Origin: Humulus lupulus
Taxonomy: Eukaryota > Streptophyta > Magnoliopsida > Rosales > Cannabaceae
DNA length: 64,000 nucleotides
Assembly: GCF_963169125.1 (NCBI RefSeq)
Contig: NC_084800.1
Span: forward strand, 142,162,397 to 142,226,396
Reading direction: 5' to 3'
Position 1 is the stretch's first letter. Each line of letters begins with the position of its first letter. Positions 34,611 to 46,760 of this stretch are shown here, piece after piece. The translations under genes were made by a program, and so were the position numbers. Under the pieces are notes generated by a model. It did no database searches. It was not told where the DNA came from and worked only from the letters and a program-made list of their open reading frames with translations.

Positions 34611-35498
34611 TGTTATCCAGATTTCCGGATAGCGTTTAGATGGATATCCTCGGGGAAGCAGAATTATCAAAGTCTTTCACGGTAGGTGACCAGAGCTCGC
34701 GGATGGACAGAAAGGCTTCGCCTCTCCCGTTTAGTGTCCGGCTTACTCTTTCAAGCAAACGCGACACGGAAGCTCGTCAACTCTCCCGGACTCCCGAAGG
34801 GATATCCTTCGGGGAAGCTCCTTCCAGGAGAAGCTCTTCAGGTTGCCTTCGCGGAAACAGTTCCGTGCCTCGCACGGAACAAGACCAAGCGGTCGAGTCA
34901 TGGATGAGGCATAGTTGGAATGATATCCGCCTGACGCAGGATCCCGCCTGACACGCCCGACAGGTCAAGGCCGCACACATCCCAGCACGCCTAAAAGTAC
35001 CATTTCGCCTACTGTTCCGCTGACAACTTGGAAAAGACGGCTGCCTTTGTGCATTCCCCATACTTTCACGTAAATATACCCACATAGAGCCTGGTAGCCA
35101 GGCGACTACGGTAATTGTATCCCTATTTATGGCTGGTGTAATTAAGACTCATGTGAGTAGAGAAAAACCCTAATCCAAAACCCTAGCTATAAAGACCCCC
35201 TCATTTTACGATAGTGGGGACGGCGAACAAATCACATAGCAAGAACTCTACTAAAATCTCTCTAGCTTCATCTTCTCCAAGAGAACCCGAGAGAAACACT
35301 GTGAGGTTGTGAGTTTCTTGTACACCAGCTGTTTAACTGTTATTCTCTACAAGTATAATAACATCGACTCGTGGACTAGGGCTCGTTAACGCCTGAACCA
35401 CGTAAAAACACTGTTTGTTTATTTACATTTCTGCACTTCTACAGTTCTTATCTTTTTATTATTCCGTTCGCATTCGTTTCCGAAAAACTCGGTAAACA
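34611..35498 (+). repeat. S6: GC-rich solo LTR of a distinct family inside C1 pol
   Basis: An 888-bp TGTTATCCAG...GGTAAACA unit has perfect AAGAC duplications at 34606-34610 and 35499-35503. It shares nothing obvious with the Tekay-group LTRs. The first half is GC-rich with repeated GGATATCC(T)TCGGGGAAGC words (about 34632 and 34800). The second half has the telomere-box-like AAACCCTAA and a TATA box TATAAAG at 35188-35194, so it reads as a plus-strand promoter. ORFs across it are chance. Confidence 0.88.
35188..35194 (+). promoter_or_regulatory. TATA box of S6
   Basis: CTATAAAGACCCCC lies 310 bp before the LTR end, preceded by AAACCCTAA-like motifs at about 35165-35185 that occur in plant promoters. 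Confidence 0.6.
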
Positions 35499-36557
35499 AA
35501 GACAAATGCCTTTTGATCCTTGGGACTATAGAAATAACGGCCTCTTGTTTTTGGAGTGTAGCCAACAAAAATGCACACTTCAAACTTTGAATCAAGTTTC
35601 CCTCATTTAGGTCTAAGAACATGACCAGGACAGCCCCAAATGTAGAAATGGTGCAAACTAGGTTTGTTTCCATTCCATAGTTCATGTGGTGTTTCACTTA
35701 TGGTCTTAGATGGGACTACATTCAAAATGTATGTCGTCGTTTGAAGTGCATATCCCCAGAATGAGAGAGGAAGTGATGAGTAGCTTAACATAGACCTGAC
35801 CATGTCCAACAAGGTCTTATTTCTTCTTTCAGAAACACCATTTTGTTGTGGCGTTCCTGGTGCTTTGAGTTGGGATAGAATACCATGCTCCAGCAAGAAA
35901 TCTTTGAATTCTAAATCAAAATATTCTCGACCTCGATCAGATCAAAGTATCTTAAGAGTCTCACCTAACTGCTTCTCAGCATCAACTTTGAATTATTGAA
36001 ACATACCAAAGGTTTTAGATTTTAAGCATTAAGTAAGCATGACCGTATCATGATTAATTTTCCATAAAAGTGACGAAGTACTCATACCCACCTCTTTCTT
36101 GTACATTGATTGGACTACAGACATCACTGTGTACAAGCTCCAAAGGTTCTTTGGCTCTATTGCCTTTCGCTAAGAAAGGACGTTTAGTCATTTTCCCTTC
36201 TAGAAAAGATTCACAAACCAGAAGAGTTTCAACTATTAGTTCTCTCAAAGGTCCATCTTTTGTTAACCGGTTTATCCAATCTAGACTTATATGACCAAGT
36301 CTGAGATGCCAAAGATATGTGTCATCCTCGTTTGAAACTTTTTGTCTTTTGTTACCTTGCGGTTTTGCTACTTTAAATAATTTTGAATTATTAAGCATTC
36401 GTTCATTTGGTTTAAGCATATACAGTCTGTTATTATGTTCTGCTTGACATATTTTGAAATAATTATTGAAAATAATAATCACATTATTAATGAATGAAAT
36501 ATCAAAAAATTGTTCATCCAACAAAGACAAAGAAACTAAATTTCTAGAAAATCCAAG
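35499..36557 (-). pseudogene. C1 integrase (Copia)
   Basis: Minus strand from 36530: the GAG_pre-integrase zinc region (LWHLRLGHI...CESFLEGKMTKRPF) and the catalytic start ELVHSDVCSP with its first Asp. A broken stretch follows. At 35896-35603 come LKAPGTPQQNGVSERRNKTLLDMVRSML (catalytic Glu) and the C-terminal FWGYAL...HELWNGNKP. The frame then continues toward RT on the other side of S6. Stops are frequent around 36050-35900. Integrase would insert the cDNA. It is inactive here. Confidence 0.87.
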
Positions 36558-38432
36558 TGTAACGACCCAAAATTACTAATAAGGCTTAAGGGCCTTGATT
36601 AGTGTGTCAGGAGGGCATAATGGGAAGTTATGTGAATTAATGGTGAAAATGCATGATTATGTGATATGCATGATCCTATGATTATATGGATATGTGAAAT
36701 GCATGTTTATGAGTATTAAATAAGCATGCGGGCCTTGTCTAGTCTGTAAGGGCATAATTGTAATTTTGGCCCGTTAAGGCATAAATGCGATTATTTGCGA
36801 TAGCTGTTGAGACCACATTATTATGTGGATATATATATATATGTTTGCAGCATTCGACCTGAGGCAGTCCCGGGGAGCGGTTTAGCCAGATAGTCACCGG
36901 TGGGAATAATTAGTGGTTAGTGGCATTTTAGTAACTTGGGTGACTATAGGTAACTCTTGAGGATAGTTGTTATAAGTGGGAATGTGACATTCTTGCAAGA
37001 GGTTAAGGAAAAGTCTAGGCTGCTCGTGAGGATTAGTTAGAGTCTAAGTTAGAGGTGATGGCAATTGTGTCATATGGCTTTGGAAATTGAGTCTAACTTA
37101 GGTATTGATTTGGAAGAGTTTTGGCTCGGGAAAAATGCTGGGAAAAACCCAGTTTTCTGGGTTCGTATATGAGCGTCGTGACCCTGTTCTTCCGTGCCAC
37201 GTCACTAGGTTAAATCAAGAGGAGGGAACGACTCTGAGCGTTGCGGCCCTATAAGGCGTTGTCGCGGCGCTAGGCTAATTTCAGGAAAAAGGAAAATTGA
37301 GTTTTTAGGGTTTTGGCTCAGGGGGCTCGGGGGACGCTTTCGCTACCTTGTGTGGAGAAACCGGGGGTCCCGAGAGCATGGGATTGGTTCCGGGAAATGA
37401 TTATGAATTGATTAGTAATGAGAGTTCTATGTATGGTTGTGACTAGGTGAATGCTTGGGCTCGGGGTAGGATCGTGCTCGGGGGTCGTCTTTCTTAATCA
37501 AATCACTTGGAATTAAAGGTAAGAAACTGCACCCAGTTGTGTAAATATGTTGGGACTAAGGGCTCCCTATAATTGTATGATTTATTGTATGATGGTATTA
37601 TGCCATGTGAACATGAAATATACGGCCTAAGAGTGCCAGGAACAATATTGGCGCACAGGGCGCGGCTCGGCCACTGGTAGCCTAGGACAGCTTAATAATC
37701 ACTGAGCTCGGTTTAAGCGGGCCAGAGTCAGTGGGGTGAACACTGGGCTTGGCCTAAGCGAGCCAAAGAAAATGGATTAAATAGAGGGTACAACCTACAG
37801 GCAACGACCCAAGTTGTTGCTTGACATGTGTAATATTGTTAATTTGATGTATATGATATGTTGAATATCTGGAAACTAGAACATTGGTTATTGACTAATG
37901 TCCTGGATTGAATGAATGCTATGGCTTGCTGGGTAATTGATTAATGTCTTGTAAATCATTTGGTTATGCTCTGTGAACTGCTTGGTTATTGATATTGATT
38001 GTGCTATGATATTATATTTTCTTGCTGAGCCTCGGTTCACGGGTGTTGCGTGGTGCAGGTAAAGGCAAGGGTAAGATGAGTCGACCATGGGTTGGAGAGC
38101 TCTAGGGGTGAGGGGTACATTGTTAGCTACTCGGTCGCCACAGTCGAGGGTATGTACAGGGACGGAGACCTAAACTTTGTATTTTGCCATTAGAGTGGCT
38201 TTGATTATTTATAACATTTGGAAATCCTGTAATTATGTCGTTTAAACCCTGATTTGGGATCCCATGTACCAAACATTTATTTTAATGAAAATTATTCGTT
38301 TATAACCAAAATCTTTTAAACCTAACCTATTTATGTCTCTAGATTCACATTTTTATTTAAATGACTTGATTGGCAAGTCTCGCACTATTTCGAACACACA
38401 TTGTAACGGTCTTGGTTATCCAGGGCGTTACA
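36558..38432 (+). repeat. S4: solo LTR (Tekay group) between protease and integrase of C1
   Basis: A single 1875-bp LTR, TGTAACGACCCAAAATTAC...CCAGGGCGTTACA. The flanks are CCAAG (36553-36557) and CCAGG (38433-38437), a 5-bp duplication with one transition. It carries the CTAAT...ATTAG inverted repeat, the hairpin ACCCAGTTTTCTGGGT with a GC block (37150-37280), CACTGAGCTCGG / CACTGGGCTTGG repeats (37700-37790) and the shared block ending CAG|GTAAAGG near 38059. Its family is close to S2 and S7. Confidence 0.9.
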
Positions 38433-39553
38433 CCAGGAATAAAATAAAAATTGTTCAAAACAAGATAATTGTTCCCAAAAATTAATTGGAATGTTCCCTT
38501 TGCTCTTGCTGAAACGAGCGCTCCACTTCCAACTCGCATGGTCACCTCGCCATCTGTCAGATCCCTTGATAACTTAAGTATCTACATAGAAGAACAAACA
38601 TTGTTAGTGGCTCCTAAATCTAAAACCCCAGATGACATATCGTCTTCCACTACACAAGCTTCAAGTACAAATAAATCACATTTACCTTTCTTTTTCAGCT
38701 CAAAGAGATACTTCTTACAGTTTCTCTTCCAGTGACCTTCAACTCCACAGTGGAATCATTTTCCTTTTGGTTCTTTCTTCTTGGAGTTGTTGTCATTCTT
38801 GTTCTCCTTGGATTTTGGTGCCTTCTTGCTTTTCTTTGATTTCTAGCCCTTTACTTTGTCCTTATCATTGTTCTTCTTTATCCTCTTGGATTTCTCCTCA
38901 GAGTTTGAAGGTTTCTCCTCTACCACATTTTCCTCTATCTCTTTGGTAATGGATTTGTTAAGAGACTCAAATGTATGCAGTTCATTCAACAACTCGGTCA
39001 TGTTGAAGTCCAACTTATTCATAATATAGTTGGTTGTGAACGCAGAAAAGGCAGGAGTGAGTGATTCCAGTATGATGCTTACTTGTGTGCGCTCATCAAT
39101 GACGACCCCTTGTATTTCTGCTTCATGCATCCCTTTAATCATGTGCAAGACATGTTCACGTGCAAAAATACCTTTCTTCATCTTAGTAGTCATGTGGGTT
39201 TTAGTAGCCTCATGTCTACTTTCATCAGATTACTGCCCAAACATGGCCTACAGAGAATCCATTATCTCAAACACAGTTTACATGGGTTCATGATTTTTTC
39301 TCAGAACATCATTCATGTTCACAAGCATGTAACATTTTACCTTATTATTTGATTGAATCCAGGCATCATACTTGTCCCGAACATTCTTCGGGGGAGTGGC
39401 AGCAGGCTCTTCAAAACATTCCTCAGTTATGAAAAATTTATGGTTCTCACATATTCAAATAAGATTTAGGTTTGATTTCCATATTATAAAATTATCACCA
39501 TTAAGTTTTTCAAGTGAAAGTAAAGCAGTTATTCAATTGCCACCGTTCGACAT
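38433..39553 (-). pseudogene. C1 gag and protease (Copia)
   Basis: The minus-strand ATG at 39553 (MSNGGN) starts a Copia gag with LSLEKLNGDNFIIWKSNLNLI. It continues to an open block at 39193-38843 (LTPAFSAFTTNYIMNKLDFNMTEL, then a Lys-rich tail). A CCHC knuckle (FHCGVEGHWKRNC) follows with a stop where the first Cys should be. The protease site VLDLGATNNVCSS lies at about 38590. The reading reaches S4 at LVLNNFYFIPG and resumes beyond it in the integrase zinc region. The sequence before the ATG reads TTTATTTCAG|TA, a possible splice acceptor. Confidence 0.83.
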
Positions 39554-41571
39554 TACTGAAATAAATAAAATACAATAATATTAACATTTGAAACATATCA
39601 ATGTTTTGGAAAGCAAACATGATGCATGAATGCAACAATTAAAACACATAAATAAACATTTACTATTCCACAATAAAACTACCCAACAAATAAAGTGTCA
39701 CCTTAGGGTCGGTCAAGTTAAATTCAAATAACTTATAAGACAATCTTATCTTTATCATTTAAAACTTAAAATAACTCTTTATTTTCTCTTTTAAATATAA
39801 AGTATCGCTGGTTTGGTCAAGATGCAATTATCCACCATAAAAGCTTAATTGCATCTTTGTAAGTGTAACTCATTATTTCAGAATTCATGAATTAATTTAG
39901 AGACTATCGCCTTAGGTTTAGTCAAGCCTAAAATACATCACTCCTTCCTATCTTCGTAAGAAGCCAACCTTGGTATTAATATGTCTAGAAACCTTTCTTA
40001 GGGGGACGGAAACGAAGCCTCCTCGAGGCCCTATTCATATCTCATAATGTTGTACTAATAATGGAGACCAAAGGTCACATTGAGATGTTCACCTTCTCCC
40101 ACTTACTATTTTGGATTAAATGTGTTTTATTAAAATAATCCATTAATTCCAAATTAATTACTAGTTTATTAATAACCCTACGAATGTAATTAATTACAAA
40201 ATACAATTATAATTATAAAAGAATATGCTTCTATAATTAATGCGATCTAGATAATTACCCATTACATTCATCTAACTTTACTAAAAGTGCTTTTTACATA
40301 AAGTTAGTTATCTTGAAGGCATGTAAAATCTATTGCCTTTATTATGGTGCAAGTTACAAAATTTTAACTAATTTAATACTTAGTAGTTTACATGCAATTA
40401 ATTTCTCCAAAATAATTCATATGAGCAAATAGGACAATCCTAAATAATCATGTCTTTAAAAAGATGCATGATTAATGAGAAATTGTGTGGGGTTTCATGA
40501 ATGGGATGTAATTGACAAATGCATGATCATGTAATCAATCAAACATCAATAACCATTTATTTAAATAAATACAATAAATAAATAAACAATAAATGATGAA
40601 TCGAGTACTATTGGGCATTTCTAAAATTTACAACCCTTAGAAAAATTAGAAATAAAATTGCAATCTAAGCCTATGTAGCTTTCAAGAGTCTCCAAGAATG
40701 CTTCTTCTCTCCTTTAGGCTTTTTTCAAATCTTTAGGAACTTTGTTCCGCCCATCTTATTAATTAGAAACAAATTTTCTAATTAATATATTTAATTAAAA
40801 CTAAATTTTAATTAAATATTTGAATTTGAATAATTAAAGAATTACATTTAAATAAATATTGATACTTAAGATAAAATCTTAACCAACTAAAATATATTTT
40901 ATTTTTCTAATAAATATAAAATAAGACAATTAAACTTTTAAATTCAAATAATTTAAAATTTATTAAATAAAAAGATATTGCACAAATTAGAATGTAGGGT
41001 TTTTGGGCACAAAGATTGGTGCCCTGGACCACTAGAGTTGGCGGCACATGGAGCCTCAAGGGCGCGGGATGTTGGCTGCTGCATGCAACAGGGGCGTGCA
41101 CAACAGGGCTCGGGTAGGTGCTGCGGAGATGGTGCGTGGTTTGGGTGCACAAGCCAGGGGCTCGAGCAGGTAGGGGCGCACGCAGTTGGTGGCAGTCTGG
41201 GCTTGCGGGATCGCGCGTAGGTGCGCGGGCCAAGAGATGCGCGCAACTGGCTAAGGAGGGCTCGGGCCATTGCTTGGTTGGTGGCTCGGGTCCCCCTCTT
41301 CTTTTGTGTGTGCTGTTTTTTTTTTTTTTTTATATTTCATATTTCAATAGTAAAATTTACAAAAAATCCTATGCCCTTTATGGCTTACACAAGATCTAGA
41401 AACTCAAATTCCTAACCCAATAGCACCATATAATTAACGATCCATCATTCAACCATGCATTCAAAAAACATATCCATCCATTCAATATACATATCAATAT
41501 ACATATAACAATTGAAAGAAACCCACACATTATTTGATATATATATCTGTATAGACTGCTCTGCTACGAAT
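39554..41571 (-). other. C1 5' leader with GC pocket and T-run, no gene seen
   Basis: About 2.0 kb separates the C1 5' LTR from its gag, which is long for a Copia leader. Most is AT-rich with stops in all frames. At 40980-41300 the composition jumps to GC-rich (GGGCTCGGG, GCGCGCAACTGG) and ends in a run of about 16 T at 41316-41331. This suggests a separate small insertion or captured fragment, but I found no clear ends or duplications. Just left of the LTR the rc sequence TTCGTAGCAGAGC resembles a mutated TGGTATCAGAGC PBS. Confidence 0.5.
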
Positions 41572-43569
41572 TGTGGGTATTAAATGATCAAATCAAAGGT
41601 ATGCGGTGGAATATATGGACTCATTTTAATAATTATTAATACCAGTCATGATCATGTACAAAACAGATCAGGGATTACCTTTTCTAGCCTATCAAGTGTC
41701 ATCGATTCTTTTTGTATAAAATCAACGATCTTCCTATCTAGTAATCTGAAATCTCACACCTTGATCTTCCTTACCAATCCTCAAACACACAAGGACGTGT
41801 GTGGGCACGTATGATTCAAAAGGTTGATTTATGTGACTCTCTAGATGTACTCAACACATGCGATCTAGAGAGGTTTGACTAAGAGAAGAGGTTTAGAATA
41901 CTTTTAAGGATTAGAGAAAACTATTGCTTTAGAGAGAGAGTCTATATTTTTTAATCTCATAAAAATAAAATCAAAGCTCTTTTGAAAGTCATGTACTATC
42001 AGACTAATATAAAGTCACGTACAAAATTATATAAAACTGGTCTGATATTTATATTTAATCATTTATTTAAATCATATTTAGAAAGAATAATTAAATAAAT
42101 GATTAAACAAACTTATTAGAAATTCAAAATTAAAATCACAGGGATAAAAATCCCTCAGTTAGGCGTCACACACTGTACTATACAGTGTGTGTCTCCCAGC
42201 CCTATTAGGGTTTCCCTATTTTTTTCATTTGTTTATTTAATCAACTTTTAAGACACTATATTTATCCTAGCATAACTATGAGTTTATTCAAAATTAACTT
42301 TATCCAAAAATATCAGTTTTAAATTAAATTAATAAGTATCATAAATAAAATATTTATTATTCTCTCTTTATATTAATCTAAACCAGATTAATATTAATTT
42401 TACCTATAGTTTTTCAAAATAAAACCTGTATAGTAAAATAATGAATTAATTCACAATTAATCAATTACCCATAATTATCAGATAATTATTTCCTTGCCTT
42501 TGAAAATTAATTCCTTAGGAATTTAGTCCTCTCTACAAATCTTTCTTTTGACATCCTTACCCTTGACAGTGTAGGACAAAGGTGACCTAGGGACCATGGA
42601 CCTATAATACGAAGCTCCAATAAACCAGATTATTAATCAAACTCTTTAATCTAGTAATCTTATTTACTAATTCCATGATTACTCCACTATAAATATGGAA
42701 TTGCACTTTAAGTATTTAAAGAATTATATTTACATAGTATTCTCCTGTAGTCCATTGATATAATCAATATATGTAGTCTTGTCGTCCATTATTGGTTCGT
42801 TAATTAGAACTGGCCAAAATTACAATTTTACCCTTCTAATTACCTCTTGCTCCTTAAGTACCATTAATTCACTAGGGAATAATTAATCTATAATCTAATT
42901 ATAGATTTGAGCTCAATAACTATTCAGCTCCAGAATTAACCCTTAAGGGAACCAATATTCGATCTATTAGTATAGCATGTATTCCAATATTGTAATTCAT
43001 GTTCCCAGCTATCCATGATATTGAATCTCCAAAACAAAAGTCATTAGCCTCATTAATCTAAGACACCTTTACTAGTGAATCAAAAGATCTAATAAATACA
43101 AACAGGAGTTCATGTATACTTAGGATTTAGACTGATCTACAAATGATCGTCTATTATGATAAGAATTAAATCTTTATGTCAAAAGACAAGTTTATAAAGA
43201 TAATTAATTCTCATCGGTCATGTCACATATATTCTCTATTATACACAACACCTTTACTAAGATGTCTATCCACATCAGTAATCTGAATCTAGATCACTCG
43301 CATCTCGTATGCTTAGCGAACCGTACTAGTAACCATTCATTAAAGATTCCATACTTTAACATGTTACTGACTATTTTATTTATTACTTATGATCTTAATT
43401 CTCTAGTACTAATACAAGATCATATTCTCATGAATTAATGAGGAGTTTTCTTGATATTATGATATAATTAATTCAAACAATAATTATAACATTCAAATAT
43501 AATAAAATTGTACTTTTATTTAAAACCAATAAAATGTCTTTACATTCTTTTAGGGAATTAATCCTAATA
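41572..43569 (-). repeat. C1 5' LTR
   Basis: About 2.0 kb, TGTGGGTATTAAATGATC...ATCCTAATA on the plus strand. It pairs with the split left LTR over its full length. The right edge has lost the usual ...AACA (now AATA). It is followed by GTTGC, the imperfect partner of ATTGT at 19544-19548, and then by the G1 gag frame. Confidence 0.87.
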
Positions 43570-43849
43570 GTTGCTTCTTGAATCTCTCGTACAACGACTC
43601 CCACCTATTCCCAATATCAGGCTGCTATACGGCTGGTGCCACAACAGGTGGCAAGTCTGGTGCAGCATTCCCTGGCAGAACCTGCTTGCTTAGAAGACAG
43701 ATCTCTTCCTCTTGACTCTAAAGTTTAGTTTGCATGTCAACAAGCATCTGCTGACAGTTCTTAGGGACTGGCAGAGGGTTCTGACCCTGGTTATCATCTC
43801 TAGCCTTGATCTCGACACCGACTAGTCGATCTGATCACCTTAGAGGCAT
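43570..43849 (-). pseudogene. G1 gag, N-terminal part
   Basis: The minus-strand ATG at 43849 reads MPLR*SDRL, matching the MPPRRS-type start of Tekay gag with one stop. It continues through a Gln/Pro region (QMLVDMQTKL, PPVVAPAV) to RWESLYERFKKQ at the C1 border. The continuation FPPIFEGGPD is on the other side of C1 at 19548. The frame match across the border is direct evidence that C1 inserted into this gag. Confidence 0.82.
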
Positions 43850-44237
43850 AACTCTCCAATTATATCTGCAATCAATGACTCGGATGATCAGGCTATGATA
43901 ACAAGTTTTTGAAATCACCCCATAGTCTAATGCCAACAGTCAAACAACAATATGTAATCACAATGCTAACAAGCATTTTGAAATTATCCACATATGGTAG
44001 CAATGCTAATAAGCATGCCTTATCATATCACATTGCAGTCAAGGGCCAGGTCCTATTAGTATATCTCATGTTTCCTATTAAATAGAAAAATAAGGCATTT
44101 ATATCTTATTTAAGTAGTTAGACACATAACTAGATATATCGTTACCAAACCATGAGTCGAGGTGGTCTTTAGCGGCGAGTGTACATGCCCAGCCAGTATT
44201 CAGGAACCCTTAAAACTAGACCACTCTGATACAAAGT
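43850..44237 (-). other. G1 leader with primer binding site
   Basis: The minus-strand sequence next to the 5' LTR reads AACTTTGTATCAGAGTGG, a slightly mutated TGGTATCAGAGC (initiator Met tRNA) site at about 44235-44223. Between it and the gag ATG I see only AT-rich leader with no frame. Confidence 0.75.
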
Positions 44238-46760
44238 TCTAATGCCCTGATAGCCAAGACCATTACATTGTGTATTTTAAATAGTGTTGGACTTGCTAAT
44301 CAAGTCGTTTGGATATAAACGTGTTACTAAGGATAATTAATGGATTAAGGTTAAAACGTTTTGATCATAGGAGTAGTTATTTTTCATTAAAAATTGTGAG
44401 ACAGTACATGGGATCCCAAAACTAAGTGTTTACAAGGAATTTACATCTCTTAAAATAATTACAACTTAAGCCAGCCTAAGCGGAAAAATTAAGTTTGGCT
44501 CTAGTCCCTGTTGATCCCTCGGTCGTGGCGGTCGAGCAGCTGCTGACGTACACGTCTCCCCTAAAGCTCTCCAACTCACGGCTGGTCCAACTTTTGCTTT
44601 CCCTTACCTGCACCACATAGCACCTGTGAGCCAAGGCTCAACAAGAAAACTTAAATCAACAAATACAATGAGCAACAACATATAAGCAGTAAACTTGAAT
44701 CGACAAATTCAATAAGTAACGGGATATAAGCAATAAGCATTGCAGTAACAATATGCTCAATCAAACACATATCCCAATATCAACAATCAATACAGTTAGT
44801 TAAGTGCAATCGACACTTCTATTTATTTAAGTGACGTTCAGACCCGGCACCCCTACGTCGAGTCCTCTGGTCTCATAGCCGACCTCGGCTCGCTTATTCG
44901 GGCTGTGTTCTGCATGCTTAATGTCCGCTACAGCTCCCTTAGACTGGACTTTCAGCATATATATAATCATATAACTATATATATATTGCACAACACGCAA
45001 CCGGATACAACATATTCAAGCATGCCTAATCGAGTAATCACAATTATAATCCTAGCCATATCCATTTACATGGTTCCAAGCCCCAATAACAACCAGGGTG
45101 CAGTTTTCTTTCCTCGAGTTTCATGCAATAGACGATACGGCCTCAAGTACGATCTTGATCATGAGCTTTGAGATAATCTAGTCACAACATAAGCAATCTC
45201 TTATTAAGGATTGACTTTAAATCTGGAGCCTCACCATAGACCCTAATCTTAAGATTACTATTTTCAATTGCTGAGACGTTAAAAATGTCCCCCGAGCCCC
45301 CTTGTGGGCCATCAAATAGATTCCCAAACTCCCTAAGCCTTAATCCTAAAATGAGCAAAACCACATTTCGGGGAACCTAGCGCAGTCACACTTGACCCTA
45401 GCGCAGTTGTGCCTGCAGAAAGTTTGGGCTATCTGGGGTATTGGCGCGGTCGCACCCCTAGACTCAGTACCCCAATATCAACCAAAATTCCCTGGTTTCT
45501 GGGACACTAGCATGGTCGCGCCACAACCTAGTGTGGTCGAGCTAGGTCACCAGAAAGCCAAAAATTACCCAGAAACTTAGTGTTCTTCCCCAATTTAAAA
45601 CTTACGACTTCTCCCTGAATCTCAGACTCAAAACTTAACCCAATTCAGTATTTCAACAGATTTACGACCATATATCATCTGTAATAGCCTAAAAAAACAA
45701 CATATAACATGGTACCCCAAATACACACTTAAACCCCAAATTTCAAAGATTCTACCTTTTGGAAGTTTGAGTTTAAGAGCTTACCCCGAATCCAAGAATC
45801 TCACGTCTGAATGCAAATTAAAACTGAATTCCAAGCCATTTAGAGCCTCCCAACACATTTCTTCCAGCAAAAGCTATACCAAAACCTCATAAAAACCTCA
45901 ATTTCATCAGAAATTGCCTTAACCTCATCTCAACCAAGAACATCAAAGTCTAAAATGAAAAACAGAGCTATAAGTCCTTACCTCCTTGATTCCAAATTTC
46001 CCAACAGCTAAATGATGATCTTGGTAGCTCAATCCCTTCCTTATGACCTTGAATCTCCTTGATTTTCACCAAAATCCTTCAATTTGCCTATCTTGAGCTT
46101 GATTATCTAACACCAATTTGTTTTAGAGAGACTAAGGGAAGTTATGGGTGCCCAAACGTGGGGTGCTAGGCTCTTGCTGCCTTGGTCTATACCCTTAGTC
46201 AAATGATCATTATACCCTCACTCTAAAATCCAATCCAAGGCATTCCCCAAGGGAAAATCAATCATTTCGCCACTAATCTCACTAAACCTCAATTAACACC
46301 CTAAATTGCACATTAAGTTTCTAACCCTCCAAATACAAATATTTCCTCATATAATGTTCAACTATTTCCCGACCTACATAAAATTACCAAAATACCCCTT
46401 TTCTCACCCCAAGTCAGGTATAAATCCCTGTTGTGACTTTTCTCCAAATCGCTCTAAAGGATCAACTTAAGTGTTTCATCGCAAATACATCCACATAATA
46501 ATGTGGTTCCAATCACCTAACACATGTAATTACAATTATACCCTTAACAATCAAAATTATGAAAATGTCCTTTTCACAAAAACAGGCCCACAATAAAATT
46601 TAATACACATATGCATGCATAAATAGTTATATCTTAATAAAATTCATATAATTCACATAATCACACATATATTCAATTAAGTTCATGTAATAATCCATTT
46701 ATGCGCTCTCGGCATGCTAATCAAGGCACTATGCCCTATTAGCAAATTCAGGACGTTACA
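44238..46760 (-). repeat. G1 5' LTR
   Basis: 2523 bp, plus strand TCTAATGCCCTGATAG...CAGGACGTTACA. The first G of the expected TGTAATG is mutated. The right half pairs with 67-1307. It contains the shared block (rc) at 44597-44650, a GC block with TAGCGCAGT / TGGCGCGGTCGC words (45375-45550), and the CTAAT...ATTAG inverted repeat at the right end. The next five bases are TTAAA; their partner is left of the window. Confidence 0.87.

Larger units (their letters stand above)
19549..43569 (-). mobile_element. C1: Ty1/Copia element inserted in G1 gag, itself interrupted three times
   Basis: C1 is minus-oriented. It has 2.0-kb LTRs (right 41572-43569; left 19549-21266 plus 32411-32759), a degenerate PBS left of 41572, gag, protease, integrase, RT and RNase H in Copia order from 39553 down to about 32870, and a PPT at 32760-32776. 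Its ends interrupt the G1 gag frame (ERFKKQ on one side, FPPIFEGG on the other). The expected duplication is imperfect: ATTGT at 19544-19548 and GTTGC at 43570-43574. LTR divergence (roughly 10 % by eye) and many stops show an old insertion. Confidence 0.87.
1..46760 (-). mobile_element. G1: outermost Ty3/Gypsy Tekay/Del-like chromovirus, heavily interrupted
   Basis: G1 is the container for everything up to 46760. In minus orientation its order is 5' LTR (44238-46760), PBS, gag N-terminus (43570-43849), gag C-terminus (18652-19548), protease (16005-16260), PR-RT linker, RT, RNase H, integrase, chromodomain (4331 down to 1335), PPT and 3' LTR (1307 down past the window start). The blocks join exactly when the nested insertions and one target copy are removed: gag reads through the C1 junction and the protease-RT linker reads through the N1 junction. 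Many stops and frameshifts show it is old and dead. The RT (FIDD), the integrase zinc-binding region and a C-terminal chromodomain-like stretch point to the Tekay/Del chromoviruses. Confidence 0.85.

Noticed and set aside
37700..37800. Separate tandem-repeat locus
   Set aside because: CACTGAGCTCGG / CACTGGGCTTGG repeats are a constant part of S2, S4 and S7 LTRs.
41118..41415. Plus-strand ORFs ending in a Phe run
   Set aside because: Caused by the GC pocket and the T-run; no family resemblance.
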